A DNA stretch of 64,000 nt, taken from contig DATGXG010000024.1 in assembly GCA_035299085.1 (NCBI GenBank), positions 248,001 through 312,000 on the forward strand, given 5' to 3'. Below the pieces are notes generated by a model. The model ran no database searches, was not told the origin of the DNA, and saw only the letters and a program-made list of their open reading frames with translations. The stretch's first letter is position 1. Each line of letters opens with the position of its first letter. A program made the position numbers and the translations under genes. Shown here piece by piece: positions 36,154-46,129 of the stretch. Source of the stretch: Bacteroidales bacterium. Lineage in GTDB: Bacteria; Bacteroidota; Bacteroidia; Bacteroidales; UBA10428.

Positions 36154-37066
36154 AATCAAGATTGCGCTTTAAGCCGGTGAATTTTGTCCTTTTCACCGCT
36201 GAGCCCTTAAATAAGTTCCTGTATTTTTCTTCATCCATCTCATACCACTCTTCGTGTTTCATCTCAAGCAAGCCTTGAACGGGCTGCAGTTCCGGTTCGT
36301 TTAACGGGATTGCTTTTTTATTCCACGGGCAAACATCCTGGCAGATATCACAGCCGAAAACACGATTTTTAAATTGTCCTTTGAATTCGGGATTGATTTC
36401 TCCCTTATTCTCGATTGTAAGATACGAAATACACCGTCGGGCGTCAACCACTTTGGGTGAAACGATGGCTTTTGTAGGACAGGCAAGAATACAGCGGTTG
36501 CAGTCGCCGCAAAAATCAGGAATCGGTTTGTCGTAATATAAAGGAATATCTACAATCAGGGTACCGATAAAAAACCACGAGCCTTTAGCAGGAGAAATCA
36601 GGTTCGAATTCTTGCCTATCCAACCCAAACCGGAGCGGGCTGCCCAGGCCCGGTCGAGCACCGGGGCCGAATCTACAAATCCGCGGCCCTTTACCGGGGT
36701 AACCGATTGGTTTATGAACAATAAAAGAAGGTTGAGTTTTTTCCTGATGATGTCATGATAATCCTTTCCGAAAGCATACTTTGAAATAACAGGAGCATCA
36801 GGATCTGACTGCTGTTGATGCGGGAAATAATTCAGGATAACCGAAATAACCGACCGGGCGCCTTCAACAAGTTGAGTTGGGTCAACCCGCTTTTCAGCGT
36901 GGTTTTCCATGTATTGCATGCTTCCATGGTATCCCCTGTTAAGCCATTCGGCCAGGTGAACAGCATCATCGCCGAGCCTTTCAGCACGGGAAATTCCGCA
37001 ATCATCAAATCCGAGCCTGATGGCTTCCGCTTTGATCATGGATGATTGGTTGTGCAGTTCATCCAT
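36098..37066 (-). CDS. queG: Epoxyqueuosine reductase
   Basis: QueG carries out the last step of queuosine tRNA modification, reducing epoxyqueuosine with cobalamin and two 4Fe-4S clusters. The 322-residue protein has the DUF1730 N-terminal region (NYFPHQQ, KYAFGKDYHDIIR), then both ferredoxin-type cluster motifs: CGDCNRCILACP and CDICQDVCPWN. The C-terminus (RPAPEDRHDEGACLPQ) is encoded in the 56 bp antisense to the end of phoU; that tail is poorly conserved in the family. It lies 11 bp downstream of infB on the same strand and probably belongs to the rimP-nusA-infB transcript. Confidence 0.93.
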   Translation of the reverse strand: MDELHNQSSMIKAEAIRLGFDDCGISRAERLGDDAVHLAEWLNRGYHGSMQYMENHAEKRVDPTQLVEGARSVISVILNYFPHQQQSDPDAPVISKYAFGKDYHDIIRKKLNLLLLFINQSVTPVKGRGFVDSAPVLDRAWAARSGLGWIGKNSNLISPAKGSWFFIGTLIVDIPLYYDKPIPDFCGDCNRCILACPTKAIVSPKVVDARRCISYLTIENKGEINPEFKGQFKNRVFGCDICQDVCPWNKKAIPLNEPELQPVQGLLEMKHEEWYEMDEEKYRNLFKGSAVKRTKFTGLKRNLDFIRPAPEDRHDEGACLPQ

Positions 37067-37077
37067 GGCAAGGGATA

Positions 37078-40047
37078 TTAAAGTTTCTTCTTAACCTCGG
37101 TGGTTTCGTATCCTTCAATGATATCGCCCACGCGGATATCGTTATAGTTCTCGATATTAAGTCCGCATTCCTGTCCGCTGACAGCCTCCTTAACGTCATC
37201 CTTATATCGTTTGAGTGAAGCCAGCATCCCGCTGAAGATAACAATACCATCGCGGATAATCCTGACTTTAGTGTCGCGCCTGATCTTTCCTTCCTTAACC
37301 ATACAACCGGCGATTGTTCCGACTTTTGTGATCTTGAAAGTTTCAAGAATTTCAAGAGTGGCCACAATTTCTTCCTTGATCTCTGGTGAAAGCATACCTT
37401 CCATGGCTGATTTCAGCTCATTGATGGCGTCATAGATAATGGAGTACAGACGGATATCGATTTCTTCTTTTTCTGCAAGCTTCCTGGCCTGGAGTGAAGG
37501 ACGAACCTGGAAACCGATCACAATGGCATTGGACGCCGCAGCCAGCAACACATCGCTTTCTGATATCTGTCCAACCGCCTTATGGATAACATTTACCTGG
37601 ATTTCTTCATTGGAAAGCTTGATCAGTGAATCCGACAATGCTTCGATGGATCCGTCTACGTCACCTTTCACAATCACGTTCAGTTCTTTGAAGTTACCGA
37701 TTGCAATACGGCGGCCGATTTCATCAAGTGTAATATGCTTTTGTGTCCTGAGGCCCTGTTCACGCAGTAATTGTTCGCGTTTGGTGGCAATGTCCTTTGC
37801 CTCTTTATCGTTTTCATACACATTGAACTTATCACCTGCCTGAGGTGCGCCATTCAGACCCAATACAAGTACGGGGTCGGAAGGACCGGCCGAAATGATT
37901 TTCTTGCCTCTTTCATCATACATGGCTTTAACCCTGCCGTAGTTGTGTCCGGCAAGCATGATATCGCCAATACTGAGAGTTCCGGCCTGAACAAGCACGG
38001 TTGCAATGTAACCACGGCCTTTGTCGAGTGATGATTCAATGATCGTACCTACAGCGCCCTTATCGGGATTCGCCTTGAGGTTCAGCATTTCAGCTTCAAG
38101 AAGCACTTTTTCAAGCAGCTCTTCGACATTCAATCCTGTTTTTGCCGAGATCTCCTGGCTCTGGAATTTCCCACCCCAATCCTCCACAAGGATATTCATT
38201 TTTGCAAGGTGTTCCTTTATCTTTTCAGGATTGGCTGTAGGTTTATCGATTTTGTTGATGGCAAAAACCATGGGAACGCCGGCGGCCTGGGCATGATTGA
38301 TAGCCTCAGTGGTCTGGGGCATAATACCGTCGTCAGCTGCCACCACAATAATTGCCACGTCAGTGATCTGTGCACCGCGGGCACGCATAGCGGTAAAGGC
38401 TTCGTGACCCGGTGTGTCGAGGAAAGTTATTTTTCTTCCGTCTTTCAATTCAACGCCGTAGGCGCCGATGTGTTGTGTAATACCTCCTGCCTCACCGGCT
38501 ATAACATTTGCATGACGGATATGGTCGAGCAGCTTTGTTTTACCGTGGTCAACATGGCCCATGACAGTAACAATCGGAGGACGGGGAACCAGCAATGCCG
38601 GATCCTCTTCCTCGTCTTCAATATCTTCCTGGGTATCCACCGTTACAAATTCCACCTTGTAGTCGAATTCCTCGGCAACAAGCACGAGAGCTTCCGCATC
38701 GAGTCTCTGGTTGATCGAAACAAACAATCCAAGGCTCATACAGGCAGCAATAACTTCGTTAACAGGCACATCCATCATCGTGGCCAGTTCATTCACAGTA
38801 ACGAATTCCGTTACCTTCAGAATATTCTTTTCCTGTTCGCGTTTTTCTTCCTCGGCAAGATTGCGCTGTGTCTGCAAATCACGCTTTTCACGGCGGTATT
38901 TTGATCCTTTGGATTTCCCTTTTGCCGTCAGACGGGTATATGTATCCTTTATCTGCTTGTCAACATCCTCTTCGCTGATCTCAAAGCGATAGCCTTTACG
39001 CTTTTTCTTTTTCTTATTTTTATCATCAGCGGGCGGGTGTTGAGCCGGTTGTTTTTCAACGCTTACACGCTGTGTATCTTTCTTGATTCTCTTTCTTTTC
39101 TTTTTCTGACCCTGATCATCCGTTTCGGTATCCGAGCCGGGAAGGTTAATTTTTCCGACAACTTTTGGCCCGTTAAGCCTTTCCACATGGGTCTTCATCA
39201 CCTCAGGCTGTTGCCTGTCCTGACGATTCTGCGAACCAGCCTGCTGAGGCCTTTCTTCCGGTTGATGATTTCTTTCTTCACGCGGTTGCTGCGCGGGCAT
39301 GCGACTGCGTCTTTCCTTTTCAAGCTGCTCCCTGGTCTTCTTTGGCGGACGGGTCCGCTGATTCATTGAATCCAGGTCGATCTTGCCAACCACCTTTACT
39401 TCTACATCCTTAATCTCAGGCTTAATAAAATCTTCAACCGGTTCAGGACGAACTTCTGGCTGAGGTTCTTCAACAGCCGGCTTTTCAGGTTCAGGTGGTA
39501 TTTCTTCTACGGTAGGAGGAGGAGGCGGAGGAGGAGGCGGAGGTTCAACCGGTTTCGGCGGTTTGACCTGGACTTCAGGTTCCTTTTTCTCTTCTTTTTC
39601 CTTCTCTTTTTCTACCGGCTTTTTCCTGGGTATAAGCTTATCCATATCGATCTTGCCCAATACATTGAGCTTGATCGTTTCTTTTTCAGTTGCAACTTTT
39701 TCAACTTCGGGTTCATGGTGTACAGCGGTTGCCCGTACATCTTTCACAAGCACTTCATCTTCTTCTTCAATCCGCTCCTGTTCCGATTCATGATGCATAT
39801 CGCTGAGGGTAACAGTCTCCATCTTCTCCCGCTTATTGCGCAGATTCAGCTTTTCAGATTCCTTTTTCGCATTAAGATCTGTGTTGAATTCCTTCAACAG
39901 CATTTCAACCTGTTCGGATGTAATCTTCTCATTAGGATTTGAATCAATCTTCACACCCTTTTTATGTAGGAATTCCACAATGGTGGATATACCCACATTG
40001 AGTTCCCTTGCTATTTTACTTAATCGTGTTGTTTTAATATCTGACAT
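37078..40047 (-). CDS. infB: Translation initiation factor IF-2
   Basis: A 989-residue GTPase that brings initiator tRNA to the ribosome. An N-terminal winged-helix motif (about 1-55) is followed by a long low-complexity linker rich in Lys, Glu and Pro, including a run of ten prolines around residue 178 encoded by GGAGG-rich DNA on the opposite strand. Then come a second IF2_N domain (about 410-470) and the G domain with [18 protein letters not shown] and NKID. Domains II-IV end the protein. The long acidic/basic linker is typical of the phylum. Third gene of rimP-nusA-infB. Confidence 0.97.
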   Translation of the reverse strand: MSDIKTTRLSKIARELNVGISTIVEFLHKKGVKIDSNPNEKITSEQVEMLLKEFNTDLNAKKESEKLNLRNKREKMETVTLSDMHHESEQERIEEEDEVLVKDVRATAVHHEPEVEKVATEKETIKLNVLGKIDMDKLIPRKKPVEKEKEKEEKKEPEVQVKPPKPVEPPPPPPPPPPTVEEIPPEPEKPAVEEPQPEVRPEPVEDFIKPEIKDVEVKVVGKIDLDSMNQRTRPPKKTREQLEKERRSRMPAQQPREERNHQPEERPQQAGSQNRQDRQQPEVMKTHVERLNGPKVVGKINLPGSDTETDDQGQKKKRKRIKKDTQRVSVEKQPAQHPPADDKNKKKKKRKGYRFEISEEDVDKQIKDTYTRLTAKGKSKGSKYRREKRDLQTQRNLAEEEKREQEKNILKVTEFVTVNELATMMDVPVNEVIAACMSLGLFVSINQRLDAEALVLVAEEFDYKVEFVTVDTQEDIEDEEEDPALLVPRPPIVTVMGHVDHGKTKLLDHIRHANVIAGEAGGITQHIGAYGVELKDGRKITFLDTPGHEAFTAMRARGAQITDVAIIVVAADDGIMPQTTEAINHAQAAGVPMVFAINKIDKPTANPEKIKEHLAKMNILVEDWGGKFQSQEISAKTGLNVEELLEKVLLEAEMLNLKANPDKGAVGTIIESSLDKGRGYIATVLVQAGTLSIGDIMLAGHNYGRVKAMYDERGKKIISAGPSDPVLVLGLNGAPQAGDKFNVYENDKEAKDIATKREQLLREQGLRTQKHITLDEIGRRIAIGNFKELNVIVKGDVDGSIEALSDSLIKLSNEEIQVNVIHKAVGQISESDVLLAAASNAIVIGFQVRPSLQARKLAEKEEIDIRLYSIIYDAINELKSAMEGMLSPEIKEEIVATLEILETFKITKVGTIAGCMVKEGKIRRDTKVRIIRDGIVIFSGMLASLKRYKDDVKEAVSGQECGLNIENYNDIRVGDIIEGYETTEVKKKL

Positions 40048-40116
40048 CCGCGGATTTTAGTTGATTTGCAATCGCCAAAATTAGTAAATCCTCTGATATA
40101 TAAATATACTGCTTAA

Positions 40117-41355
40117 TTATTCGAATTCTGCCTTCAGAATTTTCAGTACTTCTTTAATCGTTTCCTCTTCAAGATCGGTACGTTTAACGAGGTCTTCCAT
40201 ATTCAGGTTCAGCACGCTGCGGGCCGTATCACAACCTATGGCTTTGAACTCGTCAATGATCCATCCGTCGATTTCATCGGCGAATTCTTCGAGGTTCACA
40301 TCTTCTTCATCGGCGTAATCGGTTTCGCGATATACATCGATTTCATAACCTGTTAGCTGGCTGGCAAGCTTGATATTCAAACCGCCTTTCCCGATGGCAA
40401 GCGAAACTTCGTTGGGCTTCAGGTATACATCCGCCTTCTTGTTTTTTTCATCGATCTTCAGCGATGAGATCTTTGCAGGGCTCAGCGCACGGGTTATGTA
40501 AAGCTGAAGGTTGTTTGTATAATTGATTACATCGATATTCTCATTCTTAAGCTCCCTGACAATGCCGTGAATCCTTGATCCTTTCATACCTACGCAGGCA
40601 CCTACGGGATCGATTCTCTCGTCATAGGATTCCACAGCTACCTTTGCCCTTTCGCCGGGGATACGGACAATTTTCTTAATAATAATGAGTCCGTCAAATA
40701 TTTCAGGAACTTCAAGTTCAAAAAGCCTTTCAAGGAAGATTGGTGAGGTTCTTGAAAGGATAATGAGAGGCGTGTTATTTCTCATCTCCACTCTTACAAC
40801 CACAGCTCTTATACTGTCGCCTTTTCTGAAATAATCGGTCGGTATCTGTTCTGCTTTAGGAAGGATCAGTTCGTTTCCTTCTTCATCAAGAACAAGGATT
40901 TCACGTTTCCATACCTGGTAAACTTCTCCTGTAATAATATCACCGATGCGGTCACGGTATTTCTGGAAAATATTGTTTTTCTCAAGATCAAGAATTCTTG
41001 CTGTCAGGTTCTGCCTGAGTGCCAGAATAGCTCTGCGGCCAAAGTCAAGCAGCTTAACCTCATCAGTTACCTCTTCTCCCACTTCATAATCATCGTCAAT
41101 GAGCTTTGCCTGTGAAAGCGACATTTGTGTATTGGGATCAGTAACTTCGCCGTCTGCCATTACCTCACGGTTTCTCCAGATTTCAAAGTCACCTTTGTCG
41201 ATATTGATGATTATATCGAAATTGTCGGCCGATCCGAACATTTTAATAAGCATTCCCCTGAACACATCCTCGAGAACACTCATCATGGTTGCACGGTCAA
41301 TACTCTTTAACTCTTTAAATTCAGAAAAGGTCTCAATTAAATTAAGGTTTTCCAT
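40117..41355 (-). CDS. nusA: Transcription termination/antitermination factor NusA
   Basis: A 412-residue RNA-polymerase-associated factor. The N-terminal domain (1-125) is followed by S1 (about 135-200, GDIITGEVYQVWKREILV) and two KH domains (GACVGMKGSRIHGIVREL and VSLAIGKGGLNIKLASQLTGYEIDV). A single C-terminal helix-hairpin-helix-type region (about 350-412) follows, shorter than in E. coli NusA, which carries two acidic repeats. It lies 10 bp after rimP and 69 bp before infB in the classic gene order. Confidence 0.96.
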   Translation of the reverse strand: MENLNLIETFSEFKELKSIDRATMMSVLEDVFRGMLIKMFGSADNFDIIINIDKGDFEIWRNREVMADGEVTDPNTQMSLSQAKLIDDDYEVGEEVTDEVKLLDFGRRAILALRQNLTARILDLEKNNIFQKYRDRIGDIITGEVYQVWKREILVLDEEGNELILPKAEQIPTDYFRKGDSIRAVVVRVEMRNNTPLIILSRTSPIFLERLFELEVPEIFDGLIIIKKIVRIPGERAKVAVESYDERIDPVGACVGMKGSRIHGIVRELKNENIDVINYTNNLQLYITRALSPAKISSLKIDEKNKKADVYLKPNEVSLAIGKGGLNIKLASQLTGYEIDVYRETDYADEEDVNLEEFADEIDGWIIDEFKAIGCDTARSVLNLNMEDLVKRTDLEEETIKEVLKILKAEFE

Positions 41356-41365
41356 TGTTTTTAAA

Positions 41366-41830
41366 TTACTTTTTTAAACTAATAACCACTTTAGCCGATT
41401 TTATCTCATCCGTTTTTATCTCCAACTGCTGTAATTCTTTTTTCTTCTTACCTTTTTCTTTTATCGTAATTTCTGTCTCCAGCCTGATTACACCGTCATC
41501 CGTTCCGGTCAGCTTTCCTGAAACCTTTCTTCCGTCAGTGTACAAAACATCAAGGAAACGGCCGATATTCTTAACAAACTGTACCGGCAATTTTAAAGGC
41601 CTGTCCAAACCGGGGGAAGAAACTTCAAGTTCAAAATCCTCAGTGTTTCTGTCGAGCCTGTTTTCAAGATGCCTGCTCAGCGATATACACTCCTCTAATT
41701 TAACGCCCTCCAAGCTGTCGACGTATACCGCAATCCTGTTACCCGGACTGATCACCACATCCACAATAAACAGGTTGAGCCGGTTGACTTCCTCTTCAAG
41801 CAGATCCCTGATTGTAGCCGCATTGATCAT
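41366..41830 (-). CDS. rimP: Ribosome maturation factor RimP
   Basis: A 154-residue protein needed for 30S subunit maturation. The N-terminal alpha/beta domain has DSLEGVKLEECISLSRHLENRLD and LEVSSPGLDRPLKLPVQFVKNIGR, both RimP hallmarks; the C-terminal Sm-like barrel follows. It leads the rimP-nusA-infB operon. Upstream is a 392-bp repeat-filled spacer shared with the divergent HD gene, in which I could not pick a definite promoter. Confidence 0.95.
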   Translation of the reverse strand: MINAATIRDLLEEEVNRLNLFIVDVVISPGNRIAVYVDSLEGVKLEECISLSRHLENRLDRNTEDFELEVSSPGLDRPLKLPVQFVKNIGRFLDVLYTDGRKVSGKLTGTDDGVIRLETEITIKEKGKKKKELQQLEIKTDEIKSAKVVISLKK

Positions 41831-41930
41831 GGTTCAGTATTGCAACAAAATAGGGGACTGAAAGCGTCCCCTATCCTGTGAAATTCTGGGCAAAGATAAT
41901 ACTATTAATGAGAAATACAAAGAAAAGCTT

Positions 41931-42097
41931 CGTCATTGCGAGGAGCTTGTTAAAGCTCTGATTATAAAATGTATTCAAGTCGACGAAGCAATCTGCCCGC
42001 ACAGGAAGATCGATGCAAAAGGCCAAGCCATCGTCATTGCGAGGAGCGGGAAAAATCAATGATTATACCTTAAAATAAAGCGACGAAGCAATGACGA
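41931..42097. repeat. REP-like element, GTCATTGCGA family, copy 2 (two units)
   Basis: Unit A begins CGTCATTGCGAGGAGC at 41931 and ends CGACGAAGCAATCTGCC near 41997. Unit B begins CGTCATTGCGAGGAGC at 42032 and ends CGACGAAGCAATGACGAGG near 42098. The first 16 bases of the two units are identical. It lies between divergent rimP and the HD gene. The 41831-41930 stretch before it holds nothing else I can name. Confidence 0.8.
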
Positions 42098-42104
42098 GGT
42101 TTTG

Positions 42105-42150
42105 CCAGTATCCAGCATCCAGCATCCGGCATCCAATATCCAGTATCTGT
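42105..42150. repeat. Heptamer tandem repeat (AGCATCC)
   Basis: AGTATCC, AGCATCC, AGCATCC, GGCATCC, AATATCC, AGTATCT: six 7-bp units in register, directly after the REP-like element and about 75 bp before the HD gene start. Confidence 0.75.
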
Positions 42151-42222
42151 TTTAAAAATCATTGATTATTTCCAATATTATTCTCTATTTTGTGTTTTTA
42201 CTACAGATCTGCAGATCAGTAA

Positions 42223-43473
42223 ATGGAAAATACCTCCAATATCAACAAACGCAAAATTGTAAATGATCCGGTTCACGGTTTTATCATCATTCCCGGGGAT
42301 TTCATTTTTGATCTGCTCGAACATCCTTACCTGCAGCGATTACGCAGGATAAAACAGCTTGGCCTTACCAGTTTCGTGTATCCCGGGGCAGTTCATACCC
42401 GCTTCCAGCATGCACTCGGCGCTGTTTTTCTTATGGTGCAGGCAATTGATAACATCAGGCTAAAAGGCACTGAAATTACTGTTGAAGAAGCAGAAGCCGT
42501 TACAGCCGCAATTCTCCTGCATGATATCGGACACGGCCCGTTTTCCCATGCCCTGGAAGAAAGTATCATTCCCGGCCTCACCCATGAAGATCTTTCCGTT
42601 CTGCTGATGAACAACCTTAACGAGGAGTTCGGCGGAAGGCTCGACATGGCCCTTAGCATTTTCAACAATACATACCCCAAGAAGTTCCTTCATCAGCTGG
42701 TTTCGGGACAGCTTGACATGGACAGGATGGATTACCTGATACGCGACAGCTTTTTTGCCGGTGTGGCCGAAGGTACAATCGGTACGGAAAGGATTATCAA
42801 AATGCTCAATGTCGTCAACGACCAGCTTGTCATTGAAGCCAAGGGCATTTATTCGGTGGAAAAATTCCTGATTGCGCGGCGGTTGATGTACTGGCAGGTA
42901 TATTTCCATAAAACAGTCATTGCTGCCGAAAATCTGCTGGTTCAGGTTCTGAAACGGGCTAAATCAATGGCATCGCAGGGACTTGACCTTTACACTACAC
43001 CATCTCTCGGGTATTTTCTTGATAACGATTTCACGCATGAAAACATTGACCTATACTGCGACGAAATCCTTGAAAATTTTTCAAACCTGGATGATGATGA
43101 CATTATGGTATCCGCCAAAGCCTGGATGCGCCATTCCGACCCGGTTCTTTCACTTCTTTCGGGTAACCTTATCCGCCGAACCCTTCCCCGGGTAAGGATC
43201 AGCGATAACCCGTTCGAAGACGAAAAGATTGCGGAATTGAAAAAATCAGCTACGGATTCATTCAACCTGTCTGATAGTGATGCCGGTTACCTTGTTTTTA
43301 CCGGTCTGATTTCAAATATGGCCTATAATGAAAAGGCCGATACCATAAAAATTCTTTATAACACAGGCGAGATGAAGGATCTTTCTGAAGCTTCTGATAT
43401 ATTTCACCTGCAGAAACTGATGGAAACCAAAAAAAAATATTTTCTTTGTTACCCCAAAGTTCTTGGGTTTTAA
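42223..43473 (+). CDS. HD-domain phosphohydrolase (SAMHD1/dGTPase-like)
   Basis: A 416-residue HD-superfamily hydrolase. The opening IVNDPVHGFIIIPGDFIFDLLEHPYLQRLRRIKQLG and the metal-site residues (HTRFQH at about 58-63, LLHDIGHGPFSH at about 95-106, QLDMDRMDYL further on) are those of the SAMHD1/YwfO-like dNTP triphosphohydrolase group. It is therefore likely to cleave dNTPs or related nucleotides. It lies 36 bp upstream of lpxD; this link with the lipid A genes is probably only shared transcription. Substrate not demonstrable from sequence. Confidence 0.85.
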   Translation: MENTSNINKRKIVNDPVHGFIIIPGDFIFDLLEHPYLQRLRRIKQLGLTSFVYPGAVHTRFQHALGAVFLMVQAIDNIRLKGTEITVEEAEAVTAAILLHDIGHGPFSHALEESIIPGLTHEDLSVLLMNNLNEEFGGRLDMALSIFNNTYPKKFLHQLVSGQLDMDRMDYLIRDSFFAGVAEGTIGTERIIKMLNVVNDQLVIEAKGIYSVEKFLIARRLMYWQVYFHKTVIAAENLLVQVLKRAKSMASQGLDLYTTPSLGYFLDNDFTHENIDLYCDEILENFSNLDDDDIMVSAKAWMRHSDPVLSLLSGNLIRRTLPRVRISDNPFEDEKIAELKKSATDSFNLSDSDAGYLVFTGLISNMAYNEKADTIKILYNTGEMKDLSEASDIFHLQKLMETKKKYFLCYPKVLGF

Positions 43474-43477
43474 TTAT

Positions 43478-43485
43478 TAATTTTG
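43478..43485 (+). promoter_or_regulatory. -7 element upstream of lpxD
   Basis: TAATTTTG matches TAnnTTTG, 24 bp before the lpxD start and just after the HD gene stop. It offers lpxD its own promoter. No clear -33 TTG is seen at the right distance. Confidence 0.4.
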
Positions 43486-43509
43486 ATATTGGCGTAAAAC
43501 ATTTAAATA

Positions 43510-44556
43510 ATGAAGGTTACCGCTAAAATGGTTGCCGAGTTTACCAGAGGTGAATTAATAGGCAATGCCGAGGAAGTAATTACTGACGTCTCAAAAATTG
43601 AAGAAGGCCGCAAAGGAACACTGGCTTTTCTGGCTAATCCGAAATATGAAAAATATCTTTACACCACCGAAGCCTCAGTGGTACTGGTGAGTAAGGAATT
43701 TCAGGTAAATAATGATCTTCAAACCACTATAATTAAGGTCGACAATGCATATGATGCCTTTACTTCGCTTCTGGAGCTGTATGCAAAAATGACTGAAGAG
43801 AAAAAAGGCATTGAGCAGCCCTCTTTCATTGATCCCACAGCCAAAATCGGAGAAAACGTATATATTGGTGCTTTTGCTTATGTGGGCCCGGGCGCTGTAA
43901 TCGGTAATAATGTAAAACTATACCCTCAAACCTATGTAGGTGATTACACCCAGATCATGGATAATTCCGTGCTGTATTCCGGTGTGAAAGTGTATCACGG
44001 CTGTTATGTAGGCCGAAATTGCACGCTTCATTCGGGGGTGGTTATCGGCGGTGACGGTTTCGGGTTTGTACAGCAACCGAATCAGCAGTATCGCAAAATT
44101 CCCCAGGTTGGCAATGTGATTCTCGAAGACAATGTGGAAATTGGCTCCAATACAACAATTGACAGGGCTACAATGGGGTCCACTATCATCCGCAAGGGTG
44201 TGAAATTTGATAATCTCATCCAGATCGGTCACAATGTTGAAGTAGGTGAAAATACAGCGATCGTTTCCCAGGCCGGAATTGCCGGATCAACAAAAGTTGG
44301 CAGTAACTGTCAGATCGGAGGACAGGTAGGACTGGCAGGCCATCTGAAAATCGGGGATAATGTAAAAATCGGCGCTCAATCGGGTGTTACAAATGATCTG
44401 AAAGACGGTGACACGGTTTTGGGATCACCTTCCCTGGATGTAACCAGGCAGGTAAGAGCGATGATTATATATAAATCTCTTCCGGAGATGAGCAAGAAAA
44501 TCGCCGAACTGGAAAGACTTGTAAAAGAGTTAAAGGATAAAGCAGTCGGCAATTAG
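43510..44556 (+). CDS. lpxD: UDP-3-O-(3-hydroxyacyl)glucosamine N-acyltransferase
   Basis: LpxD adds the second acyl chain in lipid A synthesis. The 348-residue trimeric enzyme has an N-terminal uridine-binding domain (1-100), a left-handed beta-helix of hexapeptide repeats, and a C-terminal helix (SLPEMSKKIAELERLVKELK). The catalytic-His region is in DNLIQIGHNVEVGENT, and GGDGFGFVQQPNQQYRKIPQVGNV is a signature block. It starts the lpxD, lpxC-fabZ, lpxA cluster. Confidence 0.96.
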   Translation: MKVTAKMVAEFTRGELIGNAEEVITDVSKIEEGRKGTLAFLANPKYEKYLYTTEASVVLVSKEFQVNNDLQTTIIKVDNAYDAFTSLLELYAKMTEEKKGIEQPSFIDPTAKIGENVYIGAFAYVGPGAVIGNNVKLYPQTYVGDYTQIMDNSVLYSGVKVYHGCYVGRNCTLHSGVVIGGDGFGFVQQPNQQYRKIPQVGNVILEDNVEIGSNTTIDRATMGSTIIRKGVKFDNLIQIGHNVEVGENTAIVSQAGIAGSTKVGSNCQIGGQVGLAGHLKIGDNVKIGAQSGVTNDLKDGDTVLGSPSLDVTRQVRAMIIYKSLPEMSKKIAELERLVKELKDKAVGN

Positions 44557-44595
44557 AGACGACTTAATTCCGTTATCTGTTATGTATAGTTTTAC

Positions 44596-44615
44596 AGACG
44601 CAATATTTTGCGTCT
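44596..44615. repeat. Palindrome AGACGCAA/TTGCGTCT
   Basis: Perfect 8-bp stem with a TATT loop in the lpxD-lpxC spacer; a further AGAGACG lies upstream at 44555. There is no U-tract, so it is more likely a short REP-like element than a terminator. Confidence 0.5.
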
Positions 44616-44686
44616 CTACGAATTCACATACATCATCTTGTGATTTAATTATTTTTTATAATTTCGCCCTGTTTTTTCGTGTGTTC

Positions 44687-44694
44687 TATTTTTG
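44687..44694 (+). promoter_or_regulatory. -7 element upstream of lpxC-fabZ
   Basis: TATTTTTG matches TAnnTTTG, 13 bp before the ATG at 44708. This implies a very short 5' leader for lpxC-fabZ. Confidence 0.45.
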
Positions 44695-44707
44695 AAATCA
44701 ATTATAA

Positions 44708-46108
44708 ATGACTGAAAAGCAAAGAACTGTTGCTAAACCCATAAGTTTTAAAGGCAGAGGATTACATTCCGGAGTTGAAGTAGAAGTTACCATAAATCCC
44801 GCACCGGAAAATCACGGATACCAGTTCAGAAGAAACGACCTTGAAGGAAATCCACTTATCAAAGCCGTTGCTGAAAATGTAAAAATAACCGAGCGCAGCA
44901 CTACGCTGGTAGATAAAAATGCATCGGTTACCACAGTTGAACACTTGCTTGCTGCACTTTATGGTATGGGCATTGACAATGCCCTTATGGACATTAACGG
45001 TCCCGAAGTACCTATCCTTGATGGCAGTGCAAAGCCCTTTGTGGAAGGGTTACGCTCTGCTGGCGCTACAGAGCAGAACGCCGACAGAGTGTATTACTCA
45101 ATTCGTGAAAAAATCGAATACAGGGACGAAGCAAAAGGCATTGAGCTGGTGGCATACCCCGATGATAATTTCATGGTGGACGTTCATATCGATTTCAATT
45201 CAAGGGTTGTCGGCAACCAGTTTGCTTCAATGAAAAACATCAGTGAGTTTGAAGAAGGCTTTTCTTCATGCCGTACTTTTGTTTTCCTTCATGAAATTGA
45301 ATTCCTTCAGAAAAATAACCTCATAAAAGGCGGCGATCTCGATAATGCCATTGTAATCATTGATCGCAGCGTTACCCAGGAAGAAATTGACAGGCTTGCC
45401 GTGCTGTTCAATAAACCTACTATGAAGGTAAAACCGGAAGGCATCCTGAACAATCTCGATCTTTCATTTGCGAACGAGCCGGCACGGCATAAACTGCTGG
45501 ATGTGATCGGCGATCTTGCTCTTTGCGGCGTTCGTCTTAAAGGCCGTATCATTGCCAATAAACCCGGGCATACAGCCAATGTTGAATTTGCGAAAATTCT
45601 AAGGCAGGGAATAAAGGCAACTCATAATAAGCCTGTACCTCCAGCATACGATCCGGATAAAACACCGCTTTTTGATATAAACCAGGTAAAGAAAATATTA
45701 CCGCACCGGAATCCGTTCCTTCTTGTGGATAAAATAACCTACATGGACGAATGGGTGGTAACCGGTATCAAAAACGTAACAATGAACGAATCGTTTTTTG
45801 TCGGTCACTTTCCTGAAGAACCTATCATGCCGGGCGTACTACAGATTGAAGCACTGGCACAGGTTGGCGGTGTACTGTTACTGAGTTCTGTTCCTGATCC
45901 TGAAAATTACCTGCTGTACTTTATGCGTATTGATTCGGTGAGGTTCAAACGCAAGGTGGTACCGGGTGATACGCTGAACATCCGCATGGCACTTACTGAG
46001 CCCATCAAACGGGGGATTGCTCTTTGCAAAGGCGAAGGCTTTGTAGGCGATACAATGGTTATTGAAGCTGCTTTTATGGCTCAGTTGGCCAAAAAGCCCA
46101 AGGCTTGA
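44708..46108 (+). CDS. lpxC-fabZ: Bifunctional UDP-3-O-acyl-GlcNAc deacetylase / 3-hydroxyacyl-ACP dehydratase
   Basis: A 466-residue fusion. Residues 1 to about 305 are LpxC, the zinc deacetylase committing to lipid A, with the zinc His in TTVEHLLAALYGMGIDN and further ligands in the HKLLDVIGDLAL region. Residues from about 317 are FabZ, the fatty-acid dehydratase, with active-site His in ILPHRNPFLLVDKI and GHFPEEPIMPGVLQIEALAQ carrying the catalytic Glu. This fusion is characteristic of Bacteroidota and ties hydroxyacyl-ACP use in lipid A to fatty acid synthesis. It has 21 bp to lpxA. Confidence 0.97.
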   Translation: MTEKQRTVAKPISFKGRGLHSGVEVEVTINPAPENHGYQFRRNDLEGNPLIKAVAENVKITERSTTLVDKNASVTTVEHLLAALYGMGIDNALMDINGPEVPILDGSAKPFVEGLRSAGATEQNADRVYYSIREKIEYRDEAKGIELVAYPDDNFMVDVHIDFNSRVVGNQFASMKNISEFEEGFSSCRTFVFLHEIEFLQKNNLIKGGDLDNAIVIIDRSVTQEEIDRLAVLFNKPTMKVKPEGILNNLDLSFANEPARHKLLDVIGDLALCGVRLKGRIIANKPGHTANVEFAKILRQGIKATHNKPVPPAYDPDKTPLFDINQVKKILPHRNPFLLVDKITYMDEWVVTGIKNVTMNESFFVGHFPEEPIMPGVLQIEALAQVGGVLLLSSVPDPENYLLYFMRIDSVRFKRKVVPGDTLNIRMALTEPIKRGIALCKGEGFVGDTMVIEAAFMAQLAKKPKA

Positions 46109-46129
46109 TTTTATTGATAAAATATTCTC